Both the position numbers and the translations under genes were made by a program. From Endomicrobiia bacterium (lineage in GTDB: Bacteria; Elusimicrobiota; Endomicrobiia; DTEH01): a DNA stretch of 49,530 nucleotides. Shown here piece after piece: positions 34,183 to 43,884 of the stretch (its first letter is position 1; each line of letters begins with the position of its first letter). The stretch covers positions 1-49,530 of the forward strand of contig JANXCA010000005.1 in NCBI GenBank assembly GCA_025060535.1. Direction: 5' to 3'. Below the pieces are notes generated by a model, which searched no databases, was not told the DNA's origin, and saw nothing but the letters and a program-made list of their open reading frames with translations.

Positions 34183-36849
34183 ATGTTAAAGTATATTTTA
34201 TCTAAAATTTTTGGTTCACAAAATGAAAGATATTTGAAATCTTTAAAGCCAATAATAGATAAAATCAACTCTTATGAAAGAGAATTAGAACAACTTTCAG
34301 ATGAAGACTTAAGAAAGAAGACTTTTGAATTTAAACAGAGACTTAAAGATGGAGAAACTCTTGATGATATTTTACCCGAAGCATTTGCAGTAGTAAGGGA
34401 AGCTTCTAAACGTACTATAAAACTGCGTCATTTTGATGTTCAACTTATAGGAGGAATAGTTCTTCATCAAGGTAAAATAGCTGAGATGAAAACTGGAGAA
34501 GGTAAAACATTAGTTGCAACATTAGCTGCTTATCTTAATGCTTTAGAAGGTAAAGGAGTCCATATAGTTACAGTAAATGATTATCTTGCAAAAAGAGACA
34601 GATATTGGATGGGACCTATTTATGAATTTTTGGGTTGTAGTGTTGGTTATATTGAGCATGATATGCCACCGGAAGTTAGAAGGCAGATGTATGCTTGCGA
34701 CATAACTTATGTTACTAATAATGAGGTAGGATTTGATTATTTAAGAGATAATATGGTTTTAAGAAAAGAAGATAAAGTTTTAAGAGGACTTCACTATGCT
34801 ATAGTTGATGAGGTTGATTCGATATTGATAGATGAAGCAAGAACACCGCTTATTATTTCAGGACCTGCAGAAGAATCTACAGAAAAGTATTATATAGCAA
34901 ACAAAATTGTACCAAGATTAAACATAAAAATTATTCTTGAAGAGGAAGAGATAGAAGCAAAATATAAAGGGATAAATATATACAAAGGTTATGATGCTAT
35001 AGTAGATGAAAAAAATCATACAGTAGTTTTAACTGATGAGGGAATTAAAAAATGTGAAAAGTTATTAAATATATCTAACATATATGATGATTTAACATCT
35101 GATTGGGTTCATATAATTACTCAAGCAATAAGGGCTCACAAATTATTTCATAGAGATGTTCATTATGTAGTAAAAGATGGAGAAATAGTTATCGTAGATG
35201 AATTCACAGGACGACTTATGCCCGGAAGAAGATGGTCTGATGGTTTGCATCAAGCAATTGAAGCAAAAGAAAACTTACCAATAAGAGAAGAAAATCAGAC
35301 GTTAGCGACTATTACATTTCAAAATTTTTTTAGAATGTATAAGAAATTAGCCGGTATGACTGGTACTGCTTTGACGTCTGCTGATGAATTTTGGGGTGTA
35401 TATAAATTAGATGTTGTAGTAATTCCAACTCATAAACCTATGATAAGAATTGATCATCCAGATGTTGTTTATAGGACAGAAAAAGAGAAATGGAAGGCAA
35501 TAGTTGATGATATAGAAAGGCATTATAGAAAACAACAACCAGTTCTTGTGGGTACTCGTTCTATAGAAAAAAATGAATTTCTTTCTTCTCTTTTAAGAAG
35601 AAGAGGCATACCTCATCAGGTATTAAATGCCAAACATCACGAAAGAGAAGCACAGATAATTGCCCAAGCAGGAAAATTAAAAGCAGTCACTGTAGCAACT
35701 AATATGGCAGGAAGAGGTGTAGATATAATTCTTGGGGGAAAGCCTGACATAGAAAATGCGCCTCATCTTATTTGTAATGATCCTAATTGTAAAGTTGAAT
35801 TTTTACATAACAATGAATATCATGAAGTAGTTAAATTAGGTGGTCTTTATGTTTTAGGGACAGAAAGACATGAAGCAAGAAGAATTGATGATCAGTTAAG
35901 GGGTAGAAGTGGAAGACAAGGTGATCCCGGAGAGTCAAGATTTTATGTTTCATTAGAAGATGAACTTATGAGATTATTTGGCGGAATTAAAATGTCTGAG
36001 ATTATGCTTAAATTAGGAATGAAGGAAGGAGAAAGTATCCAACATCCTTGGATTACTAAATCAATAGAAAAAGCTCAAAAAAGAGTAGAGAGTATGAATT
36101 ATGAGATAAGAAAACAATTGTTAGAATACGATGATGTTATGAATAAACAAAGAGAAGCTGTATATTCTTTAAGAGATGCGATATTAGAAGGTAAGGATTT
36201 AGAGGAAAGAATACTAAATATGTTAGAAGAATCTGTTGAAGATAAAATAGAAAGTTTTTGTTCTGCCAAATACCCTGAAGAATGGAACTGGGCAGCTATT
36301 AATTTATGGTTAACAAGAGTTTTTGGTATTTCACTACAATTAGGAGAAGATCAAATCAAAAAATACACAAAAGAAAAACTTAAACAAGAAATACTTTCCT
36401 TAGTAAAAGAAAAATATAACCAAAGGAAAGAAGAACTCACAGATGAAGTTTTTTTTGAATTACAAAGGATAGTGTTTTTAAATATGTTGGATGTGGCCTG
36501 GAGAGAAAATCTTTATGAGTTGGACCATTTAAAAAGAAGTGTTGGTTTAAGGGCATATGGTCAGAGAGATCCGATAGTTGAATATAAAAAAGAAAGTTAC
36601 ATTTTGTTTACTAATATGCAAACAAGGATAAGAGAACAGACAATAGAGTATATCTTTAAGTTGCAACCAGTGATTACATCAAAGCTTACTCAAAAAAATA
36701 TGAAATCTTCTAAAGTTGTTAATTTTGAAAGTAAAAGTAATGACAAAAATTTGACAAAAAAAGTTAAAATTGAAAAAATAGGAAGAAACGATCCTTGCCC
36801 ATGTGGTAGTGGTAAGAAATATAAGAAATGCTGTGGTAAAAGTGTATAA
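34183..36849 (+). CDS. secA: Preprotein translocase ATPase SecA
   Basis: 888 residues, full length. SecA drives unfolded preproteins through SecYEG with ATP; here it would export the many signal-peptide proteins of the window. It has Walker A MKTGEGKT, Walker B/DEAD-type DEVDSILIDEARTPLI, VTVNDYLAKRD, MTGTALTSADEFWGVY, NMAGRGVDI and the GRSGRQGDPGESRFYVSLEDELM helicase motif. The C-terminus carries the SEC-C zinc-binding tail (IGRNDPCPCGSGKKYKKCCG), which contacts SecB and phospholipid. It starts the last operon-like run in the window; lnt follows after 8 nt. Confidence 0.97.
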   Translation: MLKYILSKIFGSQNERYLKSLKPIIDKINSYERELEQLSDEDLRKKTFEFKQRLKDGETLDDILPEAFAVVREASKRTIKLRHFDVQLIGGIVLHQGKIAEMKTGEGKTLVATLAAYLNALEGKGVHIVTVNDYLAKRDRYWMGPIYEFLGCSVGYIEHDMPPEVRRQMYACDITYVTNNEVGFDYLRDNMVLRKEDKVLRGLHYAIVDEVDSILIDEARTPLIISGPAEESTEKYYIANKIVPRLNIKIILEEEEIEAKYKGINIYKGYDAIVDEKNHTVVLTDEGIKKCEKLLNISNIYDDLTSDWVHIITQAIRAHKLFHRDVHYVVKDGEIVIVDEFTGRLMPGRRWSDGLHQAIEAKENLPIREENQTLATITFQNFFRMYKKLAGMTGTALTSADEFWGVYKLDVVVIPTHKPMIRIDHPDVVYRTEKEKWKAIVDDIERHYRKQQPVLVGTRSIEKNEFLSSLLRRRGIPHQVLNAKHHEREAQIIAQAGKLKAVTVATNMAGRGVDIILGGKPDIENAPHLICNDPNCKVEFLHNNEYHEVVKLGGLYVLGTERHEARRIDDQLRGRSGRQGDPGESRFYVSLEDELMRLFGGIKMSEIMLKLGMKEGESIQHPWITKSIEKAQKRVESMNYEIRKQLLEYDDVMNKQREAVYSLRDAILEGKDLEERILNMLEESVEDKIESFCSAKYPEEWNWAAINLWLTRVFGISLQLGEDQIKKYTKEKLKQEILSLVKEKYNQRKEELTDEVFFELQRIVFLNMLDVAWRENLYELDHLKRSVGLRAYGQRDPIVEYKKESYILFTNMQTRIREQTIEYIFKLQPVITSKLTQKNMKSSKVVNFESKSNDKNLTKKVKIEKIGRNDPCPCGSGKKYKKCCGKSV

Positions 36850-36857
36850 AATATATA

Positions 36858-38456
36858 ATGAATAAAAGTAACTTAATTTGTTTTTTTTTAAGTTTAATTT
36901 CAGGTATACTTTTCTTTTTATCCTTTCCTAAATTTGGAAGCAGCATTTTTGGTTGGTTTTGTCTTGTCCCTTTAATAATAGTAGTTTTTTATATTTATCA
37001 TTATAGTAATTTTCATTATAAACCAAAAAAAGTAATAATTTTTAGTATTATTTCTGGTTTAATTGGTTATTGTGGTATTCTATATTGGATTATACCGACA
37101 TTTATAGTTGCAGGTGAGAGTTTGGTTTGGGGAGTTGTAGCTATGTTATTGTTAGCTCTTTATTGTTCTTTATATTTTGCATTATTTTTTCTATATGTTT
37201 ACTATGCTCAAAGACTAAAAAGTTTCTTTTATGTATTAACAACATCATCATTATGGGTGTTACTGGAATATATAAGAGGTCATCTCTTTAGTGGTTTTCC
37301 TTGGATGCTTTTAGGTTATTCTCAATATGAGAATCTAAGTATAATCCAAGTTGCTGAGTATGTAGGTGTATATGGAGTAAGTTTTGTTTTAGTTTTTTTT
37401 AATACATTTCTTGCAAAAGTTATATATGATTTTGTGGTTGATAAAAAAGTAGAAAAGTTTGTTTTTAATATATTTATACTAATGTTGCTACCTATATGTA
37501 TAAGTTTATATGGTAAGCTAAAGATTAATAAAATTTTAAAAAAAATTGAAAATGCTTCACAAACACTTACGGTAGTTATATTACAAGGGAATATAGATCA
37601 ATACAAAAAATGGGACAAACAATATGTAGATTATATAATGAATACTTATTCTCAGCTTGTTTTTTCTTCTTATCAAGAGATACTTAAAAAAGGTACTAAT
37701 AATTTAGTTCTTTATATTTGGCCTGAAAGTTCTGTACCTGGTTGGGTATTAGAGGAAGATTATTTATATAATTGGATTTCTTCTTTAGTAAAATTAACAA
37801 ATAGCACCAAAGAAGTTATTACTTTTCATTTAGTAGGTAGTGTTAGAATGGATAAAAATAAAAAAAATTATTATAATTCTGCTTTATTGTTTAAATATAA
37901 CTCTGACAAAAAAGATATTGTGGTAGATGAAATTTATGATAAGATTCATTTAGTCCCCTTTGGAGAATATGTTCCATTTAGAAATATTTTAGGTAAATTT
38001 ATTAAAACAGTGAATGAACTAGGAGAGTTTTCTAGCGGTAAAGAATATAAAGTTTTTTATATAGATGGGATTAAATTTTCATCTCTTATATGTTATGAAA
38101 GTATATTTCCTGAGTTAACCCGTAGATTTACCTTAGAAGGTGCGGAGTTTCTTGTAAATATTACAAATGACGCATGGTTTCTTAAAACTTCAGCACCTTA
38201 TCAACATTTTATTTTTAATATATTTAGAGCAGTAGAAAATAGATGTTTTCTTTTAAGAGCAGCAAACACAGGGATATCTTCTATAATTTATCCTACAGGA
38301 GAAGTTATTAAAGCTACAGAGTTATTTAAAACTACCAACATCGTTTATTCTTTTAATATATATAATGAAAAAACATTTTATGTGAAATATGGAGGATTAC
38401 TTTGGGTAGTTTATTTTATTTTGTTTTTAGTATTTAATTTAATAAAACAAAAATGA
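36858..38456 (+). CDS. lnt: Apolipoprotein N-acyltransferase
   Basis: 532 residues: several N-terminal transmembrane segments (residues ~5-220), a periplasmic nitrilase-type domain, and a final transmembrane helix. It adds the third acyl chain to lipoproteins, allowing sorting to the outer membrane. The catalytic triad is complete: E290 (YIWPESSVPG), K362 (YDKIHLVPFGEYVPF) and C412 (SSLICYESIFPEL). WMLLGYSQYEN near residue 149 is the family's FPW-xxGY motif. Together with LpoB-like and other lipoproteins this is good evidence for a diderm cell. It overlaps the WbqC gene by ATGA. Confidence 0.94.
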   Translation: MNKSNLICFFLSLISGILFFLSFPKFGSSIFGWFCLVPLIIVVFYIYHYSNFHYKPKKVIIFSIISGLIGYCGILYWIIPTFIVAGESLVWGVVAMLLLALYCSLYFALFFLYVYYAQRLKSFFYVLTTSSLWVLLEYIRGHLFSGFPWMLLGYSQYENLSIIQVAEYVGVYGVSFVLVFFNTFLAKVIYDFVVDKKVEKFVFNIFILMLLPICISLYGKLKINKILKKIENASQTLTVVILQGNIDQYKKWDKQYVDYIMNTYSQLVFSSYQEILKKGTNNLVLYIWPESSVPGWVLEEDYLYNWISSLVKLTNSTKEVITFHLVGSVRMDKNKKNYYNSALLFKYNSDKKDIVVDEIYDKIHLVPFGEYVPFRNILGKFIKTVNELGEFSSGKEYKVFYIDGIKFSSLICYESIFPELTRRFTLEGAEFLVNITNDAWFLKTSAPYQHFIFNIFRAVENRCFLLRAANTGISSIIYPTGEVIKATELFKTTNIVYSFNIYNEKTFYVKYGGLLWVVYFILFLVFNLIKQK

Positions 38457-39130
38457 TAGTAGCAATACATCAACCCCACTATTTACCTTGGCCTGGATAT
38501 TTTAATAAAATTATAAAATCAGATATTTTTGTTTTTCTTGATGATGTACAGTATAAAAAAAATGAATGGCAGAATAGAAATAAGATAAAAACAGCAACAG
38601 GTGAAATGTGGCTTACTGTGCCTGTTCATTATAAATTTGGTCAAAAAATTAATGAAGTGGAGATTGATAATAAAATTTTTTGGAATAAAGATCATATTAA
38701 AACTATAAAAATAAATTATCAAAAAGCAAATTTTTTTAAAGATTTTTTTCCTTATATTGAAAATCTTTTAAGTCAAAAATACTATCGGTTAGTAGATATA
38801 AATGTTGCTTCTGTTAATTTAATTTTAGAGTATCTGGGAATAAATAAGAAAATAATTACTTCTTCTTCACTTGGTGTTAAAGGAGAGAAGACTCTAAAAT
38901 TAGTAGAGATTTGTAAAAAATTATCAGCATCTGTTTATCTTTCTGGTATAGGTGCAAAAAATTATATAATTGTAGAAGAGTTTAAGAAAAACAATATAGA
39001 GGTTGTATTTCAAAACTATACCACTCCTGTTTATCCTCAGCTTTTTGGGGAGTTTATACCAAATTTATCTATAATAGATATGATTTTTAACATAGGCAAA
39101 GAAGAAACAATTAAAAAAATATCTAAATAA
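38453..39130 (+). CDS. WbqC family protein
   Basis: 225 residues. MIVAIHQPHYLPWPGYFNKI at the N-terminus is the signature of the WbqC-like family (PF08889), followed by DDVQYKKNEWQNRNKIK and WLTVPV. Members occur in O-antigen and polysaccharide loci beside DegT aminotransferases, as here, and are thought to act in amino-sugar modification. The reaction is not established. The ATG overlaps the lnt stop, and the DegT gene begins 4 nt after the stop. Confidence 0.88.
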   Translation: MIVAIHQPHYLPWPGYFNKIIKSDIFVFLDDVQYKKNEWQNRNKIKTATGEMWLTVPVHYKFGQKINEVEIDNKIFWNKDHIKTIKINYQKANFFKDFFPYIENLLSQKYYRLVDINVASVNLILEYLGINKKIITSSSLGVKGEKTLKLVEICKKLSASVYLSGIGAKNYIIVEEFKKNNIEVVFQNYTTPVYPQLFGEFIPNLSIIDMIFNIGKEETIKKISK

Positions 39131-39134
39131 ATAT

Positions 39135-40196
39135 ATGATAAAACATTCACAACCAACAATTATTAATAAAAGAAGACTATGGAATTATTTTAAAGAAATA
39201 ATAAATTCTGCACAATTCGCAGAAGGCAGGTTTGTTGAAGATTTTGAAAAAAAGTTATGTGAATTTTTTAATTTAAAATATGCTGTATGTGTTTCTTCAG
39301 GAAGTGTTGCTTTATATACTGCTTTGTTAAGTTTAGCTGTAAATGAAGACAGTGAAGTTATCCTTCCAGCATATAGTTGTCCAGCATTGCTTAATAGTGT
39401 TTTGCAGCTTCGTGCTAAACCGGTAATAGTAGATGTAGAGATAGGAGATTTTAATATTTCGTATAAGGAAATTAAAAATCATATAACAAATAAAACAAAA
39501 GCTATAATAGTTCCACATATGTTTGGTTATCCAGCAAGAGATATTAAAAGAATAGTTGATTTAGGAATACCAGTGATTGAGGATACAACTCATAGTATTG
39601 GAGCCAAAGTTAATGGAGAGATGGTAGGAAGGTTTGGTAAAATAAATGTAATTTCATTTTATGCCACAAAAATGATTACAACTTTTGGAGAAGGAGGAGT
39701 AATTCTTACTAATGATAAAAAAATATATGAATACATCAAAGACATCAAAAGTTATGATAAAAAAACAAAATTTACTTTACGTTATAATTTTAAACTATCA
39801 GAGATTCAGGCAGCTATGGGTTTAATACAGTTGGATAATATAAATAAATTTATAGAAAAAAGAAAAAAAATTTTTGAATACTACAAAAATGGTTTTAAAA
39901 ATTGTAGTAATATAAATATATTTGAACCTTTAAAACATACTGAAGCAGTATTTTATAGGTTTATAATACAACTTAAGAATATGAATTTAAATACTTTAAT
40001 TAGAGAATATGAAAGGTTTGGAATTGAAGTTAAAAAGCCAGTATACTTACCGTTAGATAAATACTATTTTAAAAAATTTTTATGTAAAAAATCACAATTA
40101 TTATTCAATACAACTTTATCTTTGCCAATTTATCCATCTTTGAAAAAAGAAGAAGTTGAATATATTATAAAAATTACTAAAAAATTGATTGTTTAG
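39135..40196 (+). CDS. DegT/DnrJ/EryC1/StrS family aminotransferase (first copy)
   Basis: 353 residues. PLP-dependent sugar aminotransferase of the fold-type I DegT family, which aminates keto-sugar nucleotides. CVSSGSVALYTAL (52-64) is the phosphate-binding start, IEDTTHSIG (148-156) has the Asp that contacts the PLP ring nitrogen (family usually EDAAQ), and SFYATKMITTFGEGG (174-188) holds the Schiff-base Lys179. The variant TTHS and the ATKMI segment make it divergent from the copy at 48040. Partnering with the WbqC gene suggests a modified amino sugar. Substrate is unknown. Confidence 0.87.
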   Translation: MIKHSQPTIINKRRLWNYFKEIINSAQFAEGRFVEDFEKKLCEFFNLKYAVCVSSGSVALYTALLSLAVNEDSEVILPAYSCPALLNSVLQLRAKPVIVDVEIGDFNISYKEIKNHITNKTKAIIVPHMFGYPARDIKRIVDLGIPVIEDTTHSIGAKVNGEMVGRFGKINVISFYATKMITTFGEGGVILTNDKKIYEYIKDIKSYDKKTKFTLRYNFKLSEIQAAMGLIQLDNINKFIEKRKKIFEYYKNGFKNCSNINIFEPLKHTEAVFYRFIIQLKNMNLNTLIREYERFGIEVKKPVYLPLDKYYFKKFLCKKSQLLFNTTLSLPIYPSLKKEEVEYIIKITKKLIV

Positions 40197-40207
40197 TTTT
40201 AAAATAT

Positions 40208-41011
40208 ATGTATGAACAGTACTGGGGTTTAAAAGAAAAACCCTTTGAAAATACTCCTGATCCAAAATTTTTTTATAATTCAGCACAACATGAAGAAGCA
40301 CTTGCCAGGATGGTTTATGTAGTGAAAGAGTCTAAAGGTGCAGGTCTTCTTACAGGTGTGTATGGTTGTGGGAAAACGCTTCTTGCCAGAGCACTTCTTA
40401 GAGAACTTCAAAAAGATATATATAAAGTTGCTATAATAAATAATCCTAAATTAGATGAAATAGAAATATTAAGAATGATACTTTATAATTTAGGATGTCA
40501 AGATATTCCTACGAGAAAGTCAGAGGTTCTTATTAAGATTGAAAATATTTTAAAAGAAAATACATTAGATGGAAAAAAAACAGTAATTATAATAGATGAA
40601 GCTCATACTATAGATAGTAATGAAATTTTTGAAGAGATAAGGTTATTACTAAATTTTCAGTTAGAAAATAAATTTCTTTTAACTTTGTTACTTTTAGGAC
40701 AGCCAGAACTAAAAGAAAAAGTAGAATCAAACAAACCGCTTAACCAGAGGATTGCTATGAGATATCATTTAACAGGGTTGTCTATTAATGAAGTAGCTGA
40801 ATATATATCTCATAGATTAAAAATTGCCCAAGCAAAATTTAATCCTTTTCAGCCTGATACTATAGAAGTAATTTTTCAATTTTCCAGTGGAATTCCTAGA
40901 AGAATTAATCAAATATGTGACACTGCACTTCTTGCTGGAATGGGTGCTGAGATAAAAAGTATAAACAAAAATTTTGTGAAAGAAGTAGTAGAAAGTTTTT
41001 CTTTATTATAA
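40208..41011 (+). CDS. ExeA/GspA-like AAA ATPase
   Basis: 267 residues. MYEQYWGLKEKPFENTPDPKFFY in two stretches (1-23) is the ExeA/GspA start. It has Walker A GVYGCGKT (50-57), Walker B VIIIDEAH (126-133), sensor GQPEL (164-168), and LNQRIAMRYHLTGL (178-191). In full-length ExeA a membrane segment and peptidoglycan-binding domain follow; here only the ATPase is present. ExeA uses ATP to help secretins assemble through peptidoglycan, and related MshM proteins serve pili. A link with the PilT locus is possible but not shown. It is followed by an LmbE-like gene. Confidence 0.87.
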   Translation: MYEQYWGLKEKPFENTPDPKFFYNSAQHEEALARMVYVVKESKGAGLLTGVYGCGKTLLARALLRELQKDIYKVAIINNPKLDEIEILRMILYNLGCQDIPTRKSEVLIKIENILKENTLDGKKTVIIIDEAHTIDSNEIFEEIRLLLNFQLENKFLLTLLLLGQPELKEKVESNKPLNQRIAMRYHLTGLSINEVAEYISHRLKIAQAKFNPFQPDTIEVIFQFSSGIPRRINQICDTALLAGMGAEIKSINKNFVKEVVESFSLL

Positions 41012-41024
41012 AGAGGAAGAATAT

Positions 41025-41645
41025 ATGAATATTTTGGTAATAGGAGCTCATCCTGATGATTTTGAATTTGGGTGTGGAGGAACTCTTATAAAAATGTCTA
41101 AGAATGCTAAGTTATTTGCTCTTATAATGACTAAAGGAGAGATTGGTGGAGATGCTAATGTTAGATATAAAGAACAAATTGAAGTTTGCAAATACTTAAA
41201 AGCTAAACTTTTTTGGGGAGGATATAAAGATACAAAAATAGAACTTAATAAATCACTTATAGATAAAATAGAAAAAATAATACACAAAACAAAACCAGAT
41301 TTAATTTTTACACATTATCCCAAAGATACACATCAAGATCACCGTAATCTTTCAGAAGCTACTATTACAGCTACAAGATATATAAGAAATGTTTTATTTT
41401 ATGAGACACCTTCAAGTATAGATTTTTCTCCTACAGTTTTTATGGACATCGGAGATGTGATTGAAGAAAAGCTTTATCTGCTAAAGTTGCATGCGTCTCA
41501 AGTAAATGCTACAAGGGTTAAAGGACTTTCTATTATAGAAGCAGCAACATCTACTGCTATTTTTAGGGGATACCAAAATAGAGTAAAATATGCTGAAGGT
41601 TTTGTCCCTTTGAGGTTATCTTTGGACTTTAAATTTAAATTATAA
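41025..41645 (+). CDS. PIG-L/LmbE-type zinc deacetylase (BshB1-like)
   Basis: 206 residues. GAHPDDFEFGCGGTL (7-21) carries the metal ligands His9 and Asp12 and the Asp/Glu of the AHPDD-E motif; THYPKDTHQDHRNL contains the third ligand His and the HxDH motif. The family removes acetyl groups from GlcNAc-type sugars: BshB1 in bacillithiol, MshB in mycothiol, or glycolipid precursors. The pattern TKGEIGGDANVRYKEQ after the active-site loop is common in BshB1. Neither bshA nor bshC is in the window, and the neighbouring WecA-like gene also handles GlcNAc lipid chemistry, so the substrate is open. Confidence 0.85.
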   Translation: MNILVIGAHPDDFEFGCGGTLIKMSKNAKLFALIMTKGEIGGDANVRYKEQIEVCKYLKAKLFWGGYKDTKIELNKSLIDKIEKIIHKTKPDLIFTHYPKDTHQDHRNLSEATITATRYIRNVLFYETPSSIDFSPTVFMDIGDVIEEKLYLLKLHASQVNATRVKGLSIIEAATSTAIFRGYQNRVKYAEGFVPLRLSLDFKFKL

Positions 41646-41660
41646 TATTTTTAAATTTTT

Positions 41661-42776
41661 ATGCAGTTTAAATTTAAAGATTTAATACTTTTATTATTAA
41701 TTTTAGCACTTATATTTATAAGAGAAATAGGACATCAAGCCTATCTCTTAAATATAAGATGGTTATATTTTGTTGTTTTATCTTTTTGTATTTCTTATTT
41801 TCTTACCCCATTTGTTATTAAAGCTGCAAATAGATTTCAGATTCTTGATTATCCTTCAGAAAGAAAGCTTCACAAAGAACCCACTCCAAGAATAGGTGGA
41901 ATTTCTTTGTATTTAGCAATTTTAATTTCATTAGTAAGAAATATTCAGTTTAGAAATGAAATTATAGGTCTTATAATAGGAGGGAGCATTATATTCTTAG
42001 TTGCTCTTTTAGACGATATTTTTAGTTTAACTGCACTAGTGAGATTAATTGCTCAGATATTAGCTTCCTTAATAATTGTTGTTTTTGGTTTTAAAATAAC
42101 AGCTTTACCTTATGGTTTTCCTTTTGAAGGTATTTTAGAAACATTAATCACAATAATTTGGTTTGTAGGAATTATAAATGCAGTTAATTTTCTGGATGGT
42201 ATAGATGGTTTAGTAAGTGGGTTTGGTAGTTTTTGTGCTCTTTTATTTCTTGTACTTTCTTTACTTACTGGACAAAAACATATAAGTTACCTATCTTCAT
42301 CTTTATTAGGTGCTTGTTTAGGATTTTTACCATATAATTGGCATAAAGCAAAAATTTTTTTAGGAGATTGTGGAGCTTCTATAATAGGGTTTAGCTTAGC
42401 TGCTATATCCGTAGTGGGTTGGTGGGCTGAGAAGAATCCTGTGGTTTCACTTTCTACACCTGTGTTAATTCTTTCTGTTGCTATTTATGATATGATATAT
42501 ATCACAATTTCACGAATTAAAAATAAGCAGGTAAAAAATTTAAAAGAATGGATAGAGTATGTAGGCAAAGATCATCTCCATCATAGATTATTAAAGTTAG
42601 GTTTTAGTGTTCCACAAACAGTAGGGTTTGTTGTTCTTGTTTCTTTTTGTATAGGTCTTTATTCAGTAATTATAAGATATAGTTGTGTAAATGACTTTGT
42701 TGCTTTTTTAATTCTATTTCAAACATTTTTAATTTTTTGTATATTATCATTAATAATGTATGTAGGTAGGAAATGA
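41661..42776 (+). CDS. WecA/MraY-like polyprenyl-phosphate sugar-1-phosphate transferase
   Basis: 371 residues with about ten transmembrane segments. It transfers a GlcNAc-1-P-type sugar from UDP to undecaprenyl phosphate, the first membrane step of O-antigen or wall glycan synthesis. Family motifs: HKEPTPRIGGISLY, the LLDDIFSL aspartate pair, NAVNFLDGIDGL, and LGDCGASIIGF; HLHHRLLKLG is the WecA/TagO-type HxHH loop rather than the MraY version. It would prime the lipid-linked glycans for the two ligases at 28634 and 31227. The ATGA overlap couples it to the next membrane protein. Confidence 0.9.
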   Translation: MQFKFKDLILLLLILALIFIREIGHQAYLLNIRWLYFVVLSFCISYFLTPFVIKAANRFQILDYPSERKLHKEPTPRIGGISLYLAILISLVRNIQFRNEIIGLIIGGSIIFLVALLDDIFSLTALVRLIAQILASLIIVVFGFKITALPYGFPFEGILETLITIIWFVGIINAVNFLDGIDGLVSGFGSFCALLFLVLSLLTGQKHISYLSSSLLGACLGFLPYNWHKAKIFLGDCGASIIGFSLAAISVVGWWAEKNPVVSLSTPVLILSVAIYDMIYITISRIKNKQVKNLKEWIEYVGKDHLHHRLLKLGFSVPQTVGFVVLVSFCIGLYSVIIRYSCVNDFVAFLILFQTFLIFCILSLIMYVGRK

Positions 42777-43390
42777 AAAGAATAACCAAAACTATTGTTA
42801 TAGTAGTTATTATATTCTGTTTGGTAGTGATTCATACATATCCAATAGAGTTAAAAAATTATAAGATATCTATAGATAAAACTATTTCTACTTCTTCACA
42901 TATTCTTACTTTAAATCTAAATAACACAGATGATGAAGTAGATTCTTTAGTATTTATTGCACAAAGAAAAATAAGAAAGAAAAAATCTCCAGAGTTAGCA
43001 TTAGTGTTAGCGCTATTTCCAGGATTTATAATTCATGGTTTAGGACATTTTTACGCTGGAAAACCTTTATTAGGAGGTATTTTATTAGTGTGTGGGATAG
43101 TGGGTACTTGTTTAATAATAGCAGGTGTTATAATGATAGGAGTTTCTGGATCTTTATTAGGTCTAGGTATAATACTTACAGCCATTACGGGAGTAGATGT
43201 TGGTGTTTCAACAGGTATAGCTATTGCGACTGAAGCAGTAGGATTAATTAGAGTTGGAGGAATTTTGTTTTTGGGAAGTTGGTGGGTTGATATAGTAGGT
43301 GCTCCGATAGCTTGTATTTTAAGAAATCAAAAAATAGAAAAGGAACAAAAAACTATTTCTCATATTCCACTTTTAGTATTAAGATTCTAA
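42773..43390 (+). CDS. TM2-like membrane protein of unknown function
   Basis: 205 residues. A signal-anchor-like segment (8-24) precedes a polar region (25-72), then about three hydrophobic segments (75-180). PGFIIHGLGHFYAGKPLLGG (83-102) resembles the PG-GxxYxG motif of TM2-type and related small membrane proteins, but I cannot name a family. Many glycines and small residues alternate (GVSGSLLGLGIILTAITG). It is translationally coupled to the WecA-like gene, so a role in envelope glycans is possible. A clear AAGGAGG ribosome site for ribH follows its stop. Confidence 0.68.
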   Translation: MKRITKTIVIVVIIFCLVVIHTYPIELKNYKISIDKTISTSSHILTLNLNNTDDEVDSLVFIAQRKIRKKKSPELALVLALFPGFIIHGLGHFYAGKPLLGGILLVCGIVGTCLIIAGVIMIGVSGSLLGLGIILTAITGVDVGVSTGIAIATEAVGLIRVGGILFLGSWWVDIVGAPIACILRNQKIEKEQKTISHIPLLVLRF

Positions 43391-43409
43391 ATAAGGAGGT
43401 TTTTAAAAT

Positions 43410-43871
43410 ATGTGTGCTAAAATATATGAAGGAAAACTTTTAGGGAAGGATAAAAAAATATGTATTGTGGTTTCAAGATTTAATGATTTTATTACAAAGC
43501 ATATGTTAGAAGGAGCTTTAGATATTTTAGTAAGGCATGAAGTAAAACAAGAGGATATTGATATAGTATGGGTTCCAGGCAGTTTTGAAATTCCTTTTGT
43601 TTGTAAGAAAATTGCGTTAAGTAAAAAATATGACGGCATTGTAGCAATAGGAGCTATAATTAAAGGAGATACTTCACATAACGAATATATTGCTACAGAA
43701 GTAACTAAAGGAATAGCACAAGTGATGTTAGAGACAGGAATACCTATAGCTTATGGTATAATTACTCCGGATAATTTAGAACAAGCTATTGAAAGAGCAG
43801 GTACTAAGCAAGGAAACAAAGGTGCGCAAGCAGCACTGACTTTGTTAGAACTAATCAATTTAAATCTTTAA
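43410..43871 (+). CDS. ribH: 6,7-dimethyl-8-ribityllumazine synthase
   Basis: 153 residues, full length. RibH condenses ribitylamino-uracil with butanone phosphate in riboflavin synthesis. VSRFNDFITKHMLEGAL (21-37) and VPGSFEIPF (55-63) bind the substrate, and GAIIKGDTSHNEYIA (81-95) holds the catalytic His90. GNKGAQAAL ends the protein. The ribosome site AAGGAGG (43393-43399) is strong. No FMN riboswitch is visible upstream. It is adjacent to nusB, a common bacterial pairing, and feeds the RibF enzyme at 23349. Confidence 0.95.
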   Translation: MCAKIYEGKLLGKDKKICIVVSRFNDFITKHMLEGALDILVRHEVKQEDIDIVWVPGSFEIPFVCKKIALSKKYDGIVAIGAIIKGDTSHNEYIATEVTKGIAQVMLETGIPIAYGIITPDNLEQAIERAGTKQGNKGAQAALTLLELINLNL

Positions 43872-43884
43872 TCTTTTTAAAAAG

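Noticed and set aside
43391-43410. FMN riboswitch before ribH
   Set aside because: Only about 20 nt separate ribH from the upstream stop, and none of the conserved riboswitch core is present.
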